From Clostridiales bacterium UBA4080 (GTDB lineage Bacteria; Bacillota; Clostridia; Lachnospirales; Vallitaleaceae), in NCBI GenBank assembly GCA_002381865.1, contig DFYO01000049.1:24374-84823 (forward strand): a stretch of 60,450 bases of DNA, read 5' to 3'. Under the pieces are notes generated by a model. It searched no databases. It saw only the letters and a list, made by a program, of their open reading frames with translations, and was not told the DNA's origin. Below are positions 14,367 through 23,744 of this stretch, piece after piece. How positions within the stretch are numbered: position 1 is the stretch's first letter; each line of letters starts with the position of its first letter. Position numbers and translations under genes: made by a program.

Positions 14367-15149
14367 TTATCTGTTTTTCAGCATCTGATATACAATTGCT
14401 TTTGCAATATTTCTTTTCCCTTCGTATTTACCGAGCACCTCTTTATTTTTTATAAGAATTCCCTGATGAATTCCCTGATTAATGCTTTCCAAATCATTTG
14501 CCAGCATTAAATCACACTCGTTTTTTTCTGCTAGAAGATTAGCTGTTCTGATTAATTCCTCTTCAGATACATTTTTTAGTAGTTTGAAGCCCACAAGAAA
14601 TAGCTCCTTGTTTTTTTCCTTTAGCAGACTGATGATTTTAGTCGTTTTCTTTAAAGCTAATATCATGTCGTCGTCTGAAGAAATTTTCCTACTTCTGTCC
14701 ATAATGGCTTTTGGATTTTTCAATGTATGTTCTATTGCTTCAAGCCATTGTTCTTTATCTGTGCTTTCCAGCTTAAGCTTTATTTCCTCTGCAAGCTTTT
14801 TCATTGGTATCATATGATTAGCTGTAAAATCAGATACTGCCATGCTATGAATAAAATAATCAATAGTATACCTGTCAAAGAGCTCATTAATTGTATTAAG
14901 TACGCTCTTTGTATCTGTTACTTCATATAAGGTAACATGGTCCATTTCCTCATTAAAAAGATCTGGTTTTATAGCTGTAGAAGTGACAATATAATGAATC
15001 TGATAATCCTGTTCTCCTGCCTGCTCCATATATTTGATTATTTCTTCCGCCAGGCAAATCCCAAGCTGCCCTGTACTTGTGTTAGTAATTTTTCTTACCT
15101 CATCAATATCCTCTACCGTTCCTCCTGCCGTAACAATAAAATGTAGCAT
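14367..15149 (-). CDS. coaB: phosphopantothenate-cysteine ligase (stand-alone CoaB)
   Basis: This 260-aa ligase joins cysteine to phosphopantothenate ahead of CoaC. It begins with the Rossmann-type FIVTAGGTVEDIDEVRKITN and has the SMAVSDF substrate loop near residue 107 and ANDLESIN near 215. It belongs to the separately encoded type known from Gram-positive cocci, with more divergent nucleotide-specifying residues than the E. coli fusion protein. It sits 34 bp upstream of coaC and 10 bp downstream of panD. Confidence 0.9.
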   Translation of the reverse strand: MLHFIVTAGGTVEDIDEVRKITNTSTGQLGICLAEEIIKYMEQAGEQDYQIHYIVTSTAIKPDLFNEEMDHVTLYEVTDTKSVLNTINELFDRYTIDYFIHSMAVSDFTANHMIPMKKLAEEIKLKLESTDKEQWLEAIEHTLKNPKAIMDRSRKISSDDDMILALKKTTKIISLLKEKNKELFLVGFKLLKNVSEEELIRTANLLAEKNECDLMLANDLESINQGIHQGILIKNKEVLGKYEGKRNIAKAIVYQMLKNR

Positions 15150-15158
15150 AGTCCCTCC

Positions 15159-15539
15159 TTACATCATCCCATGAATTTCCTTATGTTTGATGTCTGTGAT
15201 TTTATTATTTTTATCCAATATCAAAACATTCGGCACAAATTTTTCAGCTTCCTCTGGCGTCATTTGTGCATAAGCAATAATAATAACCTTATCCTTTGGC
15301 TGTACCAATCTTGCCGCTGCTCCATTTAAGCATATTATTCCTGAGCCGCTTTCACCTGTAATGGTATAGGTTTCAAGTCTTTCTCCATTATTGATATTAA
15401 CAATCTGAACCCTTTCACCTTCTAAAATATTTGCCCTTTCCATTAATTCAGCGTCAATAGTAATGCTTCCCACATAATCTATATTTGCCTCTGTCACAGT
15501 TGCCCTGTGAAGCTTAGATTTAAACATTGTCAGTAACAT
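15159..15539 (-). CDS. panD: aspartate 1-decarboxylase
   Basis: This 126-aa pyruvoyl enzyme makes beta-alanine from aspartate for pantothenate. The start is set at ATG 15539 (MLLTMFKSKLHRATVTEA), the usual N-terminus, with AAGAGG about 8 nt upstream. An earlier GTG at 15548 would overlap panC. Self-cleavage is expected at Gly-Ser in YVGSITID, making Ser25-type pyruvate. It abuts panC with a single base between. Confidence 0.96.
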   Translation of the reverse strand: MLLTMFKSKLHRATVTEANIDYVGSITIDAELMERANILEGERVQIVNINNGERLETYTITGESGSGIICLNGAAARLVQPKDKVIIIAYAQMTPEEAEKFVPNVLILDKNNKITDIKHKEIHGMM

Positions 15540-15540
15540 A

Positions 15541-16395
15541 TCATTCACCTCTTTTTAATATTACATTATCTATTAATCGTGTTTTCCCAAACCTTACAGC
15601 TACTGCTGCTAATGCTTTCTTTTCTATTATTTCAATATTATCAAGTGTGTCTTCATCCAATATTTCTACATAGTCTATTTCTGCCAAATCCATAGTATTA
15701 ATATTGCTTATCATAAATCTCTTTAATTCCTCTACATTAATCTCTCCCTCGTCTACTCTGGCTTGTGCTTCAAAAAGAGTTCTGCTTAAAATTAAGGCTT
15801 GATTTCTTTCAATTTCATTTAGATAGACATTCCTAGAGCTTAGCGCAAGTCCGTCATTCTCTCTTACTATAGGACATACTACCAGCTTTGTAGCTATATG
15901 TAAATCTCTTGCCATCTTTTTCAATACAATTGCCTGTTGTGCATCCTTTTGTCCAAAATATGCAAAGTCAGGTAAAATCAAATTCAGCAGCATAGCAACC
16001 ACTGTTGTTACTCCCTTAAAATGAGTTGGTCTTGAGCCTCCGCATAATTTTTGAGTAATATCTCCCTCTACAATTACAAAGGTGGATGCTCCCTGAGGAT
16101 ACATTTCCTGAACAGAGGGATTAAAAATAATATCCGCTCCTGCTTCCCTTGCCATTTCGTAATCTCTTTCAATATCTCTGGGATAGCTTTCAAAGTCCTC
16201 ATTGGGTGCAAATTGTGTCGGATTTACAAAAATACTTACTACAACTATATCATTCTCCTGTTTTGCTCTCCTTATAAGAGATAAATGCCCTTCATGCAGA
16301 TAGCCCATGGTTGGTACAAGCCCGATCAGATGACCTTTTTTCTTCTCTTTGTTCAATTCTTCCTTCAAAAAATCTATACTTGCTATTAAGCTCAT
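15541..16395 (-). CDS. panC: pantothenate synthetase (pantoate-beta-alanine ligase)
   Basis: This 284-aa cytoplasmic enzyme condenses pantoate and beta-alanine with ATP. It shows the HIGH-like nucleotide motif in PTMGYLHEGHLSLI, VSIFVNPTQF, the FGQKDAQQ segment and the KMSKS-like LALSSRNVYL. Length is typical. The operon order panB-panC-panD is classic. AGGAGG lies before the start. Confidence 0.97.
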   Translation of the reverse strand: MSLIASIDFLKEELNKEKKKGHLIGLVPTMGYLHEGHLSLIRRAKQENDIVVVSIFVNPTQFAPNEDFESYPRDIERDYEMAREAGADIIFNPSVQEMYPQGASTFVIVEGDITQKLCGGSRPTHFKGVTTVVAMLLNLILPDFAYFGQKDAQQAIVLKKMARDLHIATKLVVCPIVRENDGLALSSRNVYLNEIERNQALILSRTLFEAQARVDEGEINVEELKRFMISNINTMDLAEIDYVEILDEDTLDNIEIIEKKALAAVAVRFGKTRLIDNVILKRGE

Positions 16396-16428
16396 ATTTT
16401 TCCTCCTGTGTTTCAGCCAAATATCAAT

Positions 16429-17262
16429 TTAATATAATTTCTCTAATATTTCTTCTTCCATAGTAAAGCTATGTTTTTTTTCAGGGAAGCTTCCCTCTTC
16501 AACCTCTTTTGCATAATCCTTTACTGCCGTTTGAATAGCATTTGAAAGGCTTGCATATTGCTTTACAAATTTGGGAGTAAAGTCCGAATACATTCCCAGC
16601 ATATCATTGATTACAAGTACTTGTCCGTCGCAATACCTGCCTGCTCCGATGCCGATAGTTGGTATTTTTACTGATTCTGTTATTATCCTGGCTAGTTCCT
16701 CTGGAACTGCTTCCAGTACAATTCCGAAGGCTCCTGCCTCCTGCAATGCCTTTGCATCTTGAATTAGTTTTTTTGCTTTTTCTAATTCCTTACCCTGTAC
16801 CTTAAAGCCTCCAAATACATTTACAGATTGAGGTGTCAAGCCTATATGTCCTAATACCGGTATCTGTGCACCAATAATAGCTTTTATTTTTTCTGTCATC
16901 TCTATGCCACCTTCAAGCTTGACCGCCTGCGCTTTCCCTTGCTGAATAAGTCTTCCCGCATTTCTTACGGCTTCTTCAACTGATATATGATAGGACAAAA
17001 AAGGCATATCTGCAATTATTAAGCTGTTTTGAGCCGCTCTGGCTACCGCCTTGCAATGATAAATCATATCCTCCATCGTAACCTCAAGTGTAGAATCATA
17101 CCCCTGAACCACCATTCCTAAGGAATCCCCAACAAGCAAGCAGTCAATTCCTGCTTGGTCTATTATTTTCGCCATTGAATAATCATAGGCTGTGAGCATT
17201 GTTATTTTCTTGTTTTTTTGCTTTGCTTGGGCAAAATCAGCTGTTGTAAATCTATTTTTCAT
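16429..17262 (-). CDS. panB: 3-methyl-2-oxobutanoate hydroxymethyltransferase
   Basis: This 277-aa TIM-barrel enzyme makes ketopantoate from 2-oxoisovalerate and methylene-tetrahydrofolate. Diagnostic segments are TAYDYSMAKI, LLVGDSLGMVVQGY, DMPFLSYH, AVKLEGG, GHIGLTPQSV and GIGAGRYCDGQVLV. ATG at 17262 is chosen (GGAGG 8 nt upstream); it overlaps the end of panG by a few codons, which suggests translational coupling. Product passes directly to PanG. Confidence 0.97.
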   Translation of the reverse strand: MKNRFTTADFAQAKQKNKKITMLTAYDYSMAKIIDQAGIDCLLVGDSLGMVVQGYDSTLEVTMEDMIYHCKAVARAAQNSLIIADMPFLSYHISVEEAVRNAGRLIQQGKAQAVKLEGGIEMTEKIKAIIGAQIPVLGHIGLTPQSVNVFGGFKVQGKELEKAKKLIQDAKALQEAGAFGIVLEAVPEELARIITESVKIPTIGIGAGRYCDGQVLVINDMLGMYSDFTPKFVKQYASLSNAIQTAVKDYAKEVEEGSFPEKKHSFTMEEEILEKLY

Positions 17263-18121
17263 CAAATATACCTCCTATTTCTAAAGGATTTTGACCCTTT
17301 TCATTTCTAATTCTATCTGCTATTTTAATAGTTTTTTTACCCATTACTTTATATAGCTCTTCTTCCTCTGGTATTTTTTCCTTGATAGCTTCAAGATGCT
17401 TTTCAATTGTTTTTATATCTCCTCTTGCAATAGGCCCTGTAAGTGCTTTATCTGTTCCGTTTAACAGAATATTGTCTACTGTCGAACGAATTAAAGGCTC
17501 TGTCAATTTAAGAATATCTTCATTATTAATTCCTGCCGCACGAAAATAAGAAAAGGCGGATTCTGCCAAGGTTACCATGTAATTTGAAAGTAAACATGCT
17601 CCTGCATGATATATTGTCTTATCCCCTGCTTTTAATACTTGAAAACTATTACCTAGTCGCTTAACTAGGATTATTGCTTTTTCAATTGCAGCCTCCGAAT
17701 CCGACTCTATTGTAAATACTGTATCGTGTAATGTCCTTGCTCCTTGAAGTGCAGTTGCAATTGACTGCATAGGATGCATGGAGCAAACCTCACAGCCTTT
17801 ATTAGCTAAGCTGTTTAATGCTTTTGAGGTAAGCGAACCACTTACATGAATAAAAAAATGTTCGCTTCTAAGCTGCTTTACCTTTGATATATACTCAGCA
17901 GTTTTTTCTATTTCATCATCATTTGTTGTAATCATTACTATATTTGTCTTTTGTAAAAGCTCCTCAATACTACTAAAGCTCAATGATTCTGTCAGCATTG
18001 ATGCTTTTACAGCATCTTCAATATCTCTGCTATAATAACCGCTTATTTTTTCTCCCCTGCTCTTATAATATATACCAAGAGCAGTTCCTGCCCTTCCTGC
18101 ACCAATAAAACCTATCTTCAT
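17252..18121 (-). CDS. panG: ketopantoate reductase, PanG type (Rossmann-like + DUF2520)
   Basis: This 289-aa protein has an N-terminal Rossmann domain (IGFIGAGRAGTALGIYY, a G-x-G-x-x-G nucleotide site) and a C-terminal helical DUF2520 domain with the HPMQSI and AGACLLSNYMV segments. The family was shown in Francisella, and I recall in Clostridium difficile and Enterococcus, to be an alternative ketopantoate reductase (PanG) unrelated in sequence to PanE. No panE is present here and the gene overlaps panB, so it most likely fills the missing step from ketopantoate to pantoate. Confidence 0.85.
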   Translation of the reverse strand: MKIGFIGAGRAGTALGIYYKSRGEKISGYYSRDIEDAVKASMLTESLSFSSIEELLQKTNIVMITTNDDEIEKTAEYISKVKQLRSEHFFIHVSGSLTSKALNSLANKGCEVCSMHPMQSIATALQGARTLHDTVFTIESDSEAAIEKAIILVKRLGNSFQVLKAGDKTIYHAGACLLSNYMVTLAESAFSYFRAAGINNEDILKLTEPLIRSTVDNILLNGTDKALTGPIARGDIKTIEKHLEAIKEKIPEEEELYKVMGKKTIKIADRIRNEKGQNPLEIGGIFDEK

Positions 18122-18255
18122 TGTTTCTCCCTTCTATAATAAAAAATACCTTTTTTTCTACAATGAATCTGCTAATTTCATTCGAGAAAAAAAGGCACCT
18201 ATTATATATCTTTATTGTGCTGTCCCTGTCTCTTAAGATCAAAGCAGTTATACTA

Positions 18256-19029
18256 TTATCTGTCCTTACAATTTTTTTCATATATTACCTTTAATCCCTT
18301 AAAGGTCAAATCTCTATCATAAATATCAATCGCATCTGTTTCTCCAGCAATTACTCGTGCAAGGCCTCCTGTAGCTATTACCTTTGCATCAACCTTTAAC
18401 TCCTGCTTCATTTTTTTAACAATGTACTCCACCTGTCCGATATAGCCGTAAACAAGTCCAGCCTGCATACTAGTTATTGTACTCTTAGCTAAAATACTAT
18501 CCGGCTTTTTAATCTCAATTTCAGGTAGCTTTGCTGCTTTTTGCCAAAGTGCATTTGCAGAGATTTTTATTCCTGGTGAGGTGACTCCATATTCAAAAAT
18601 TCCTTTTTCTGAAATAAAATCATAGGTTGTTGCTGTACCGAAATCAATTACAAGTGCAGGTCCTCCATAAGTATAATAGGCTCCTGCCAAATCAACTATC
18701 CTGTCTGCACCTACATCCTTTGGTGCTTCCGTATTAACTGATATTCCCGTTTTTATTCCAGGCCCGACAATAAGCGGCTCTCTCCCAAGATATTTCACAA
18801 TCCCATTGTTAAAGGAATACATTATGTTCGGAACTACAGTTGAAATAATTGTATCCTTTATCATATTGGCTTCAATCCCTCTGTTTTTAAGCCAGGACAG
18901 AATAAAAACTCCATATTCATCTGACGTTCTCGGAGTCTTCGTTGTCATTCTAAAGCTCCCTGCCAGATTATCGCCATCATAAATTCCCAAGGTAATATTC
19001 GTATTGCCAATATCTACTACTAAAAGCAT
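18256..19029 (-). CDS. coaX: type III pantothenate kinase
   Basis: This enzyme of about 257 aa phosphorylates pantothenate, the first committed step to coenzyme A. The ASKHA fold is seen in VVDIGNTNITLGIY, GADRIVDLAGAY, VIDFGTATTYDF and the late ATGGLA. Type III kinases differ from CoaA in resisting feedback by coenzyme A and needing a monovalent cation. ATG at 19029 is chosen because AGGAGG lies 5 nt upstream and the reading then begins with the usual MLLVVDIGNTN. It is the first gene of the coenzyme A operon, behind a good promoter. Confidence 0.96.
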   Translation of the reverse strand: MLLVVDIGNTNITLGIYDGDNLAGSFRMTTKTPRTSDEYGVFILSWLKNRGIEANMIKDTIISTVVPNIMYSFNNGIVKYLGREPLIVGPGIKTGISVNTEAPKDVGADRIVDLAGAYYTYGGPALVIDFGTATTYDFISEKGIFEYGVTSPGIKISANALWQKAAKLPEIEIKKPDSILAKSTITSMQAGLVYGYIGQVEYIVKKMKQELKVDAKVIATGGLARVIAGETDAIDIYDRDLTFKGLKVIYEKNCKDR

Positions 19030-19080
19030 ATCGTCCTCCTGTTCTCGTTCCTTTTGGATACAAGACATCTTTATATTTTC

Positions 19081-19109
19081 AGTATATCACAATCATTTTT
19101 ATTAGTCAA
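19081..19109 (-). promoter_or_regulatory. promoter for the coaX-panGBCD-coaBC operon
   Basis: On the minus strand TTGACT (19104-19109), a 17-bp spacer and TATACT (19081-19086) lie about 50 bp upstream of the coaX start. No riboswitch or operator is evident. Confidence 0.75.
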
Positions 19110-19144
19110 AAAGCCTTTAACTAAGCACTATAGCCCGTTTTTTA

Positions 19145-19459
19145 CTAGCAAAAGGTTTGATAAAAGGTCTCTAGGGACTCCCAAAGCTCCTTGTGTTCTT
19201 TAAGAATTTCTTTGATTTTTAAGTGGCTGCCTATTTCATCATATAGTATATCCTCTTCATCTGCAGTAGCTTCTATTAACAAATTACCCTCTTCGTCAAA
19301 TAGAATCGTAATTATTCCTCCTACATCTGCAGTATGCATAACACAGATAATTTTCAGCTCATCCTTAACTCTTTGAGGCAGCATATCAAAATCCTCATTA
19401 AAATAAAACTTTTTATCATAGGTGCTGGCTGCCGCCAGTATAATTTTCTCCGTATCCAT
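19145..19459 (-). CDS. DUF6145-like small protein
   Basis: This is a 104-aa acidic cytoplasmic protein. The pattern ILAAASTYDKKFYFNEDF, LKIICVMHTADVGGII and FDEEGNLLIEATADEED matches what I recall of the DUF6145 family, found in many Clostridia; its function is unknown. A second helical, acidic half contains the Lys/Glu-rich LKIKEILKEHKELWESL. It lies between birA and coaX, so it may belong to the birA transcript. It is separated from coaX by a promoter. Confidence 0.75.
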   Translation of the reverse strand: MDTEKIILAAASTYDKKFYFNEDFDMLPQRVKDELKIICVMHTADVGGIITILFDEEGNLLIEATADEEDILYDEIGSHLKIKEILKEHKELWESLETFYQTFC

Positions 19460-19564
19460 TCTGCTCTCCTATTATTTTATATAGTAACTGCTTATAACAT
19501 TATTTTGCAGCAAAACCCATTTTCACGCCATTTTCGGCTCTATTCTTATAATTCCTAAATCTTG

Positions 19565-20545
19565 CTACTCTACATATCCGTATAAGCCTCGTACCGAAAC
19601 CTCTCCAGAGCTTATTGTTTTTATAGTTTTGTCCTCTAGCTCAACAATTAGTTCTCCTTCATTATTTACCATAAGTGCTTTCCCTAAATATATATTTTTA
19701 TTCTCTTCTATTTTAACAATTTTCCCAATATTTATACAGTCTCTATTATATTCCTCAATAATAAACTCCAGAGATTTATCCTCTAAATATTTATTATAAA
19801 GAGGTGTGAATTCTTCAATTACCTGAATAATAAGCTGTTTTCTGCTATATTCCTGTCCGCCCTCAAGTCTTAAAGAGGTTCCTATTTTTTTAATATCCTC
19901 CTCCATACTGCTTTGATTTACATTTATTCCTATTCCAATAACAAGATAATTAATAAAATCAATCTCCGAGCTCATCTCTGTTAAAATTCCACATATTTTT
20001 TTATTATTCAAAACAATATCGTTGGGCCATTTTATTTTACAGTCCATATCAGCTTGCTTCTTTATTGCTCTTAGTACGGCAATTCCTGCTATTAAGGTAA
20101 GCATCGCTCCTTGCGAAGGCGTAAGGTCAGGCTTTAAAAGCATGGTCATATATATGCCTGTATTCTTAGCGGAAACCCATCCCTTTCCTCTTCTTCCTGA
20201 TCCCGAAAGCTGTTCCTCTGATATTATAAGGAGATTTCCCCTGCCTTCCATTCCTTTTCTTTTAGCTTCCTTGTTTGTTGAATCAATCTGCTCATATACC
20301 AAAACGTCACGAATTAAGCCTGTTTCCTTTATCAAGGACGCAAGCTCAACTCCATTTAAAATATCATTTTGTAAACTGATTTTATAGCCTTTATTTGTTA
20401 CAGATTCGATTAAGTATCCCTCTTGCTTAAGCTTATTAATATGCTTCCATATTGCAGTTCTAGAAACCCCTAAGCTTTTGCTGATATCTTCACCGGACAA
20501 AAAATCGTTCGCTTCAATTAAAAGCTTTAACACTTTTTCCTTCAT
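19565..20545 (-). CDS. birA: bifunctional biotin-protein ligase / biotin operon repressor
   Basis: This 326-aa protein attaches biotin to carboxylases and can repress biotin genes. An N-terminal winged helix (about 1-65, ISKSLGVSRTAIWKHINKLKQEGY) binds DNA. The catalytic domain carries the biotinyl-adenylate loop SGSGRRGKGW and KWPNDIVLNNKKICGIL. A C-terminal SH3-like domain follows. The presence of the DNA-binding domain suggests regulation. No biotin genes or obvious BirA operator are in the window. Confidence 0.95.
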   Translation of the reverse strand: MKEKVLKLLIEANDFLSGEDISKSLGVSRTAIWKHINKLKQEGYLIESVTNKGYKISLQNDILNGVELASLIKETGLIRDVLVYEQIDSTNKEAKRKGMEGRGNLLIISEEQLSGSGRRGKGWVSAKNTGIYMTMLLKPDLTPSQGAMLTLIAGIAVLRAIKKQADMDCKIKWPNDIVLNNKKICGILTEMSSEIDFINYLVIGIGINVNQSSMEEDIKKIGTSLRLEGGQEYSRKQLIIQVIEEFTPLYNKYLEDKSLEFIIEEYNRDCINIGKIVKIEENKNIYLGKALMVNNEGELIVELEDKTIKTISSGEVSVRGLYGYVE

Positions 20546-20585
20546 AATATATTCTCCCTAAAGAGCGTACTATTTCTTAATCGAC

Positions 20586-21527
20586 TTATCTGCCTGCTGT
20601 CGCAACCATAACTGCTTTTATTGTATGCATTCTGTTTTCCGCCTGGTCAAACACAGTATTTGCATGCTTTTCAAAGACATCCTCTGTTACTTCATTGCCT
20701 TTAACTGCCGGTAAGCAATGTAAGAAAATAGATTCTTCTTTTTTTGTTTTTTCCATAAGAGCTTTGTTAACCTGATAAGGCTTAAGCGCTTTAACTCTTT
20801 CTGCTGCCTTTTCTTCTTCTCCCATAGAACACCACACATCTGTATAAACTACATCCGCACCCTTAACACAACTGATATCCTCAGAAAATTCAATTACAGA
20901 GCCTGATTGCTTTGCATATCCCTTGCAAATATCAACTAATTCTTTTTCAGGCCAAAGGCTTTTAGGTGCAAAAATGGTAAAATCTAATCCCAGCTTGCTT
21001 GAACCTATCATAAGGCTGTTAGCCATATTGTTTCTACCATCACCTGCATATACCATTTTGATTCCTTTAAGATGCCCGAATTTTTCCTTAATAGTCATCA
21101 AGTCAGCTAGAATCTGTGTTGGATGATATTCATCTGTTAAGCCGTTCCATACAGGAACTTTACTGTATTTAGCTAGCTTTTCAACTGTTTCCTGACTAAA
21201 GCCTCTAAACTCTATTCCATCAAATAATCTGCCTAGTACCCTTGCTGTATCTTCAATAGACTCCTTATGCCCAAGCTGTATATCATTTTTCCCAAGGTAT
21301 TCAGGGTGTCCTCCTTCATCAATACAGCCTACTGTAAAGGCACATCTTGTTCTGGTTGAAGGTTTTTCAAAAATCAATGCAATATTTTTCCCTTCAAGCA
21401 GGTTTCCTTTAATTCCCATTCTCTTTTTGCTTTTCAAATCAATTGCCAAATCAATAAGATAGTTAATCTCCTGTGGTGTAAAATCCTTTAATGTCAAAAG
21501 ACTTCTTCCCTTTAAGTTTATTGCCAT
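20586..21527 (-). CDS. argF: ornithine carbamoyltransferase
   Basis: This 313-aa enzyme makes citrulline from ornithine and carbamoyl phosphate, or runs in reverse in arginine fermentation. The carbamoyl-phosphate site KPSTRTRCAF, HPTQ (in the DEYHPTQILAD segment), YAGDGRNNMANS and the HCLP signature are all present. No arcA or other arg genes are adjacent, so anabolic and catabolic roles (argF or arcB) cannot be separated by context. Confidence 0.95.
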   Translation of the reverse strand: MAINLKGRSLLTLKDFTPQEINYLIDLAIDLKSKKRMGIKGNLLEGKNIALIFEKPSTRTRCAFTVGCIDEGGHPEYLGKNDIQLGHKESIEDTARVLGRLFDGIEFRGFSQETVEKLAKYSKVPVWNGLTDEYHPTQILADLMTIKEKFGHLKGIKMVYAGDGRNNMANSLMIGSSKLGLDFTIFAPKSLWPEKELVDICKGYAKQSGSVIEFSEDISCVKGADVVYTDVWCSMGEEEKAAERVKALKPYQVNKALMEKTKKEESIFLHCLPAVKGNEVTEDVFEKHANTVFDQAENRMHTIKAVMVATAGR

Positions 21528-21567
21528 ATTATCACCTCTGTATAATTATTCATATTTTATAATATTT

Positions 21568-21596
21568 ATTCTATTCTTATCTTTAGAATTTGTCAA
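21568..21596 (-). promoter_or_regulatory. promoter for argF
   Basis: On the minus strand TTGACA (21591-21596), a 17-bp spacer and TAGAAT (21568-21573) precede argF. The -35 box overlaps the stop codon of ppk1, so argF is independently started right at the end of the upstream operon. Confidence 0.7.
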
Positions 21597-23734
21597 GGCT
21601 TAATTGCTTTCACCTCTGGACTTTCAATTGGAATAAACACATCCTTCTCAGCTTCCCTAATATACTCTTTTTCAGCTTTTTCAGATAAAAGCTCAAACTC
21701 CTCTTGAGAATTAAGGGATATCTTTCCTCTCCTGTCAATCTTTTTATAGTTTCCCTCCGAGTCCTTAATTTTTGCTTTAACTGTATCAGACATCATTATA
21801 TTAAGTATTCCTTTAAGCCTTTCCTTAATTTCTACTGAATCAATCGGGAAAAGCAGTTCAACTCTTCTGTTAAGATTTCTTGGCATCCAATCTGCACTGG
21901 ATAGATATATTTCCTCCTGTCCTCTGTTATAAAAATAAAAAATTCTGCTATGCTCAAGGTATTTACCTACTATACTTCTCACCTTAATATTTTCGCTAAT
22001 TTTGGGAATCCCCGGAATCAGACAGCAAATCCCTCTGACAATAAGCTCAATATCAACACCTGCTGCTGATGCTTTGTATAATAATTCAATAATATCTGGA
22101 TCTGAAAGGGCGTTGGTCTTAGCAATAATTCTTGCTTCCTTGCCTTCCTTTGCTGCCTCAATTTCCCTTTCTACAAGTCTTTCAAAGGCTCTTCTCAGCC
22201 CTGTAGGTGCGAGTGCCAGCTTATTTAGCCTTGGCGTATCTGAATAGCCTGAAAGAGTATTAAAGACTGCCGAAACATCTGCACCAATTTTTTCATTGGA
22301 GGTAAGGATTGACATATCCGTGTATAGCTTAGCTGTAATATCATTGTAGTTTCCAGTTCCTAAATGAACATATCTTTTTATTCCAGCATCTTCTTTTCTA
22401 ACAACCAATGTAACCTTGCTGTGAGTTTTTAATCCAACTAATCCATAAATTACATGACAGCCCGACTCCTCGAGTCTTCTAGCCCATTGAATATTATTCT
22501 CTTCGTCAAATCTTGCTTTTAGCTCAACCAGCACAGTAACTTGCTTTCCTGCCTCAGCTGCTTCTGCTAAAGCCTTTACAATTGGAGATTGTCCACTTAC
22601 CCTGTAAAGTGTTTGTTTTATCGCTAAAACTCTCTTATCCCTTGCTGCTTTTTCTACAAAATCAATTACTGGCTCAAAGCTTTCATAGGGATGTGATAAA
22701 AAAATATCTTTTTTACTTACTACCTCAAAAATATCCTCTTCTCCCAAAAGGTCCTTTGGAATTTTAGGTGTGTACGACTTGAATTTGAGTTTCTCAAAGC
22801 CCTTTAAATGATACAGCTTCATCAAAAAAGTCAAATCTAGCGGAGCGTCCAGATAAAAAACATCTCTTTTAAACATATTTAGAGAATTTACCAATATTTT
22901 AATCAGCCTTTCATCAATATCACTAGATACCTCAAGCCTGATTGCCTCGCCCCATTTTCTTTTTTTAATTGATTTTTCTATTTCAATCAAAAGATCATGT
23001 GCTTCCTCTTCATCAAATGAAAGATCTGAATTTCGAGTAATTCTATATGGATAAGCACAGATAACCTTACTTCCAATAAATAATCTGTCTATAAATTTTA
23101 TAATAAGATTTTCCAAGAGTACATACTGTGTTTTACCTCCCTCACGCGAGGGAATCTTAATATATCTAGGTAGTACAGAGGGTACCTGAACTGTGGCAAA
23201 AACCTCTTTTTCTTCATAGGATAAAAGGGTTGCAATATTAAGACTCTTATTCAAAATAAGCGGAAAGGGTCTTCCCGAATCTACTGCTAGCGGTGTTAAA
23301 ACCGGATATAATATATCCGTAAAATACTCCTCCAGATATGCAATATCCTCCTTGCTTAGCTGATTAAGCTCCTTAATATAAAGCCCCTCTTTTTTTAGTC
23401 CAGGAATCAAGACTCTTTTATAAAGATTAGCTTGATCTTGAACCATTTTATGTACTCTTTCAGAAATTATCTTTAATATATTCTTAGGGGACATCCCTGA
23501 AAAGTCTTCAATTTCATATTCTAACCTTACCTGTTCTTTGAGAGATGCAACCTTTACCATAAAAAATTCATCTAAATTCGAGCTAACAATAGCTAAAAAT
23601 TTAAGTCTTTCAAATAATGGATTTTGATTATTTATTGCTTCATCTAATACCCTTTGGTTGAACTCTAGCCAGCTTTGCTCTCTGTTTTCATAAAACTGAC
23701 TGTTTTTAAAAGAGATTTCCTTTGCTTCCTTCAT
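21593..23734 (-). CDS. ppk1: polyphosphate kinase 1
   Basis: This 713-aa enzyme makes and degrades inorganic polyphosphate through a phosphohistidine. The N-terminal helical domain begins with the typical NREQSWLEFNQRVLDEA. The catalytic domains carry the phospho-His region (VHLGTGNYND, near residue 455) and the second His motif (EHSRIFYFYNRG, near 620). Length is normal. The gene directly follows ppx, 10 bp apart. The pair balances synthesis and breakdown of polyphosphate. Confidence 0.97.
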   Translation of the reverse strand: MKEAKEISFKNSQFYENREQSWLEFNQRVLDEAINNQNPLFERLKFLAIVSSNLDEFFMVKVASLKEQVRLEYEIEDFSGMSPKNILKIISERVHKMVQDQANLYKRVLIPGLKKEGLYIKELNQLSKEDIAYLEEYFTDILYPVLTPLAVDSGRPFPLILNKSLNIATLLSYEEKEVFATVQVPSVLPRYIKIPSREGGKTQYVLLENLIIKFIDRLFIGSKVICAYPYRITRNSDLSFDEEEAHDLLIEIEKSIKKRKWGEAIRLEVSSDIDERLIKILVNSLNMFKRDVFYLDAPLDLTFLMKLYHLKGFEKLKFKSYTPKIPKDLLGEEDIFEVVSKKDIFLSHPYESFEPVIDFVEKAARDKRVLAIKQTLYRVSGQSPIVKALAEAAEAGKQVTVLVELKARFDEENNIQWARRLEESGCHVIYGLVGLKTHSKVTLVVRKEDAGIKRYVHLGTGNYNDITAKLYTDMSILTSNEKIGADVSAVFNTLSGYSDTPRLNKLALAPTGLRRAFERLVEREIEAAKEGKEARIIAKTNALSDPDIIELLYKASAAGVDIELIVRGICCLIPGIPKISENIKVRSIVGKYLEHSRIFYFYNRGQEEIYLSSADWMPRNLNRRVELLFPIDSVEIKERLKGILNIMMSDTVKAKIKDSEGNYKKIDRRGKISLNSQEEFELLSEKAEKEYIREAEKDVFIPIESPEVKAIKP

Positions 23735-23744
23735 TATTCCACCT

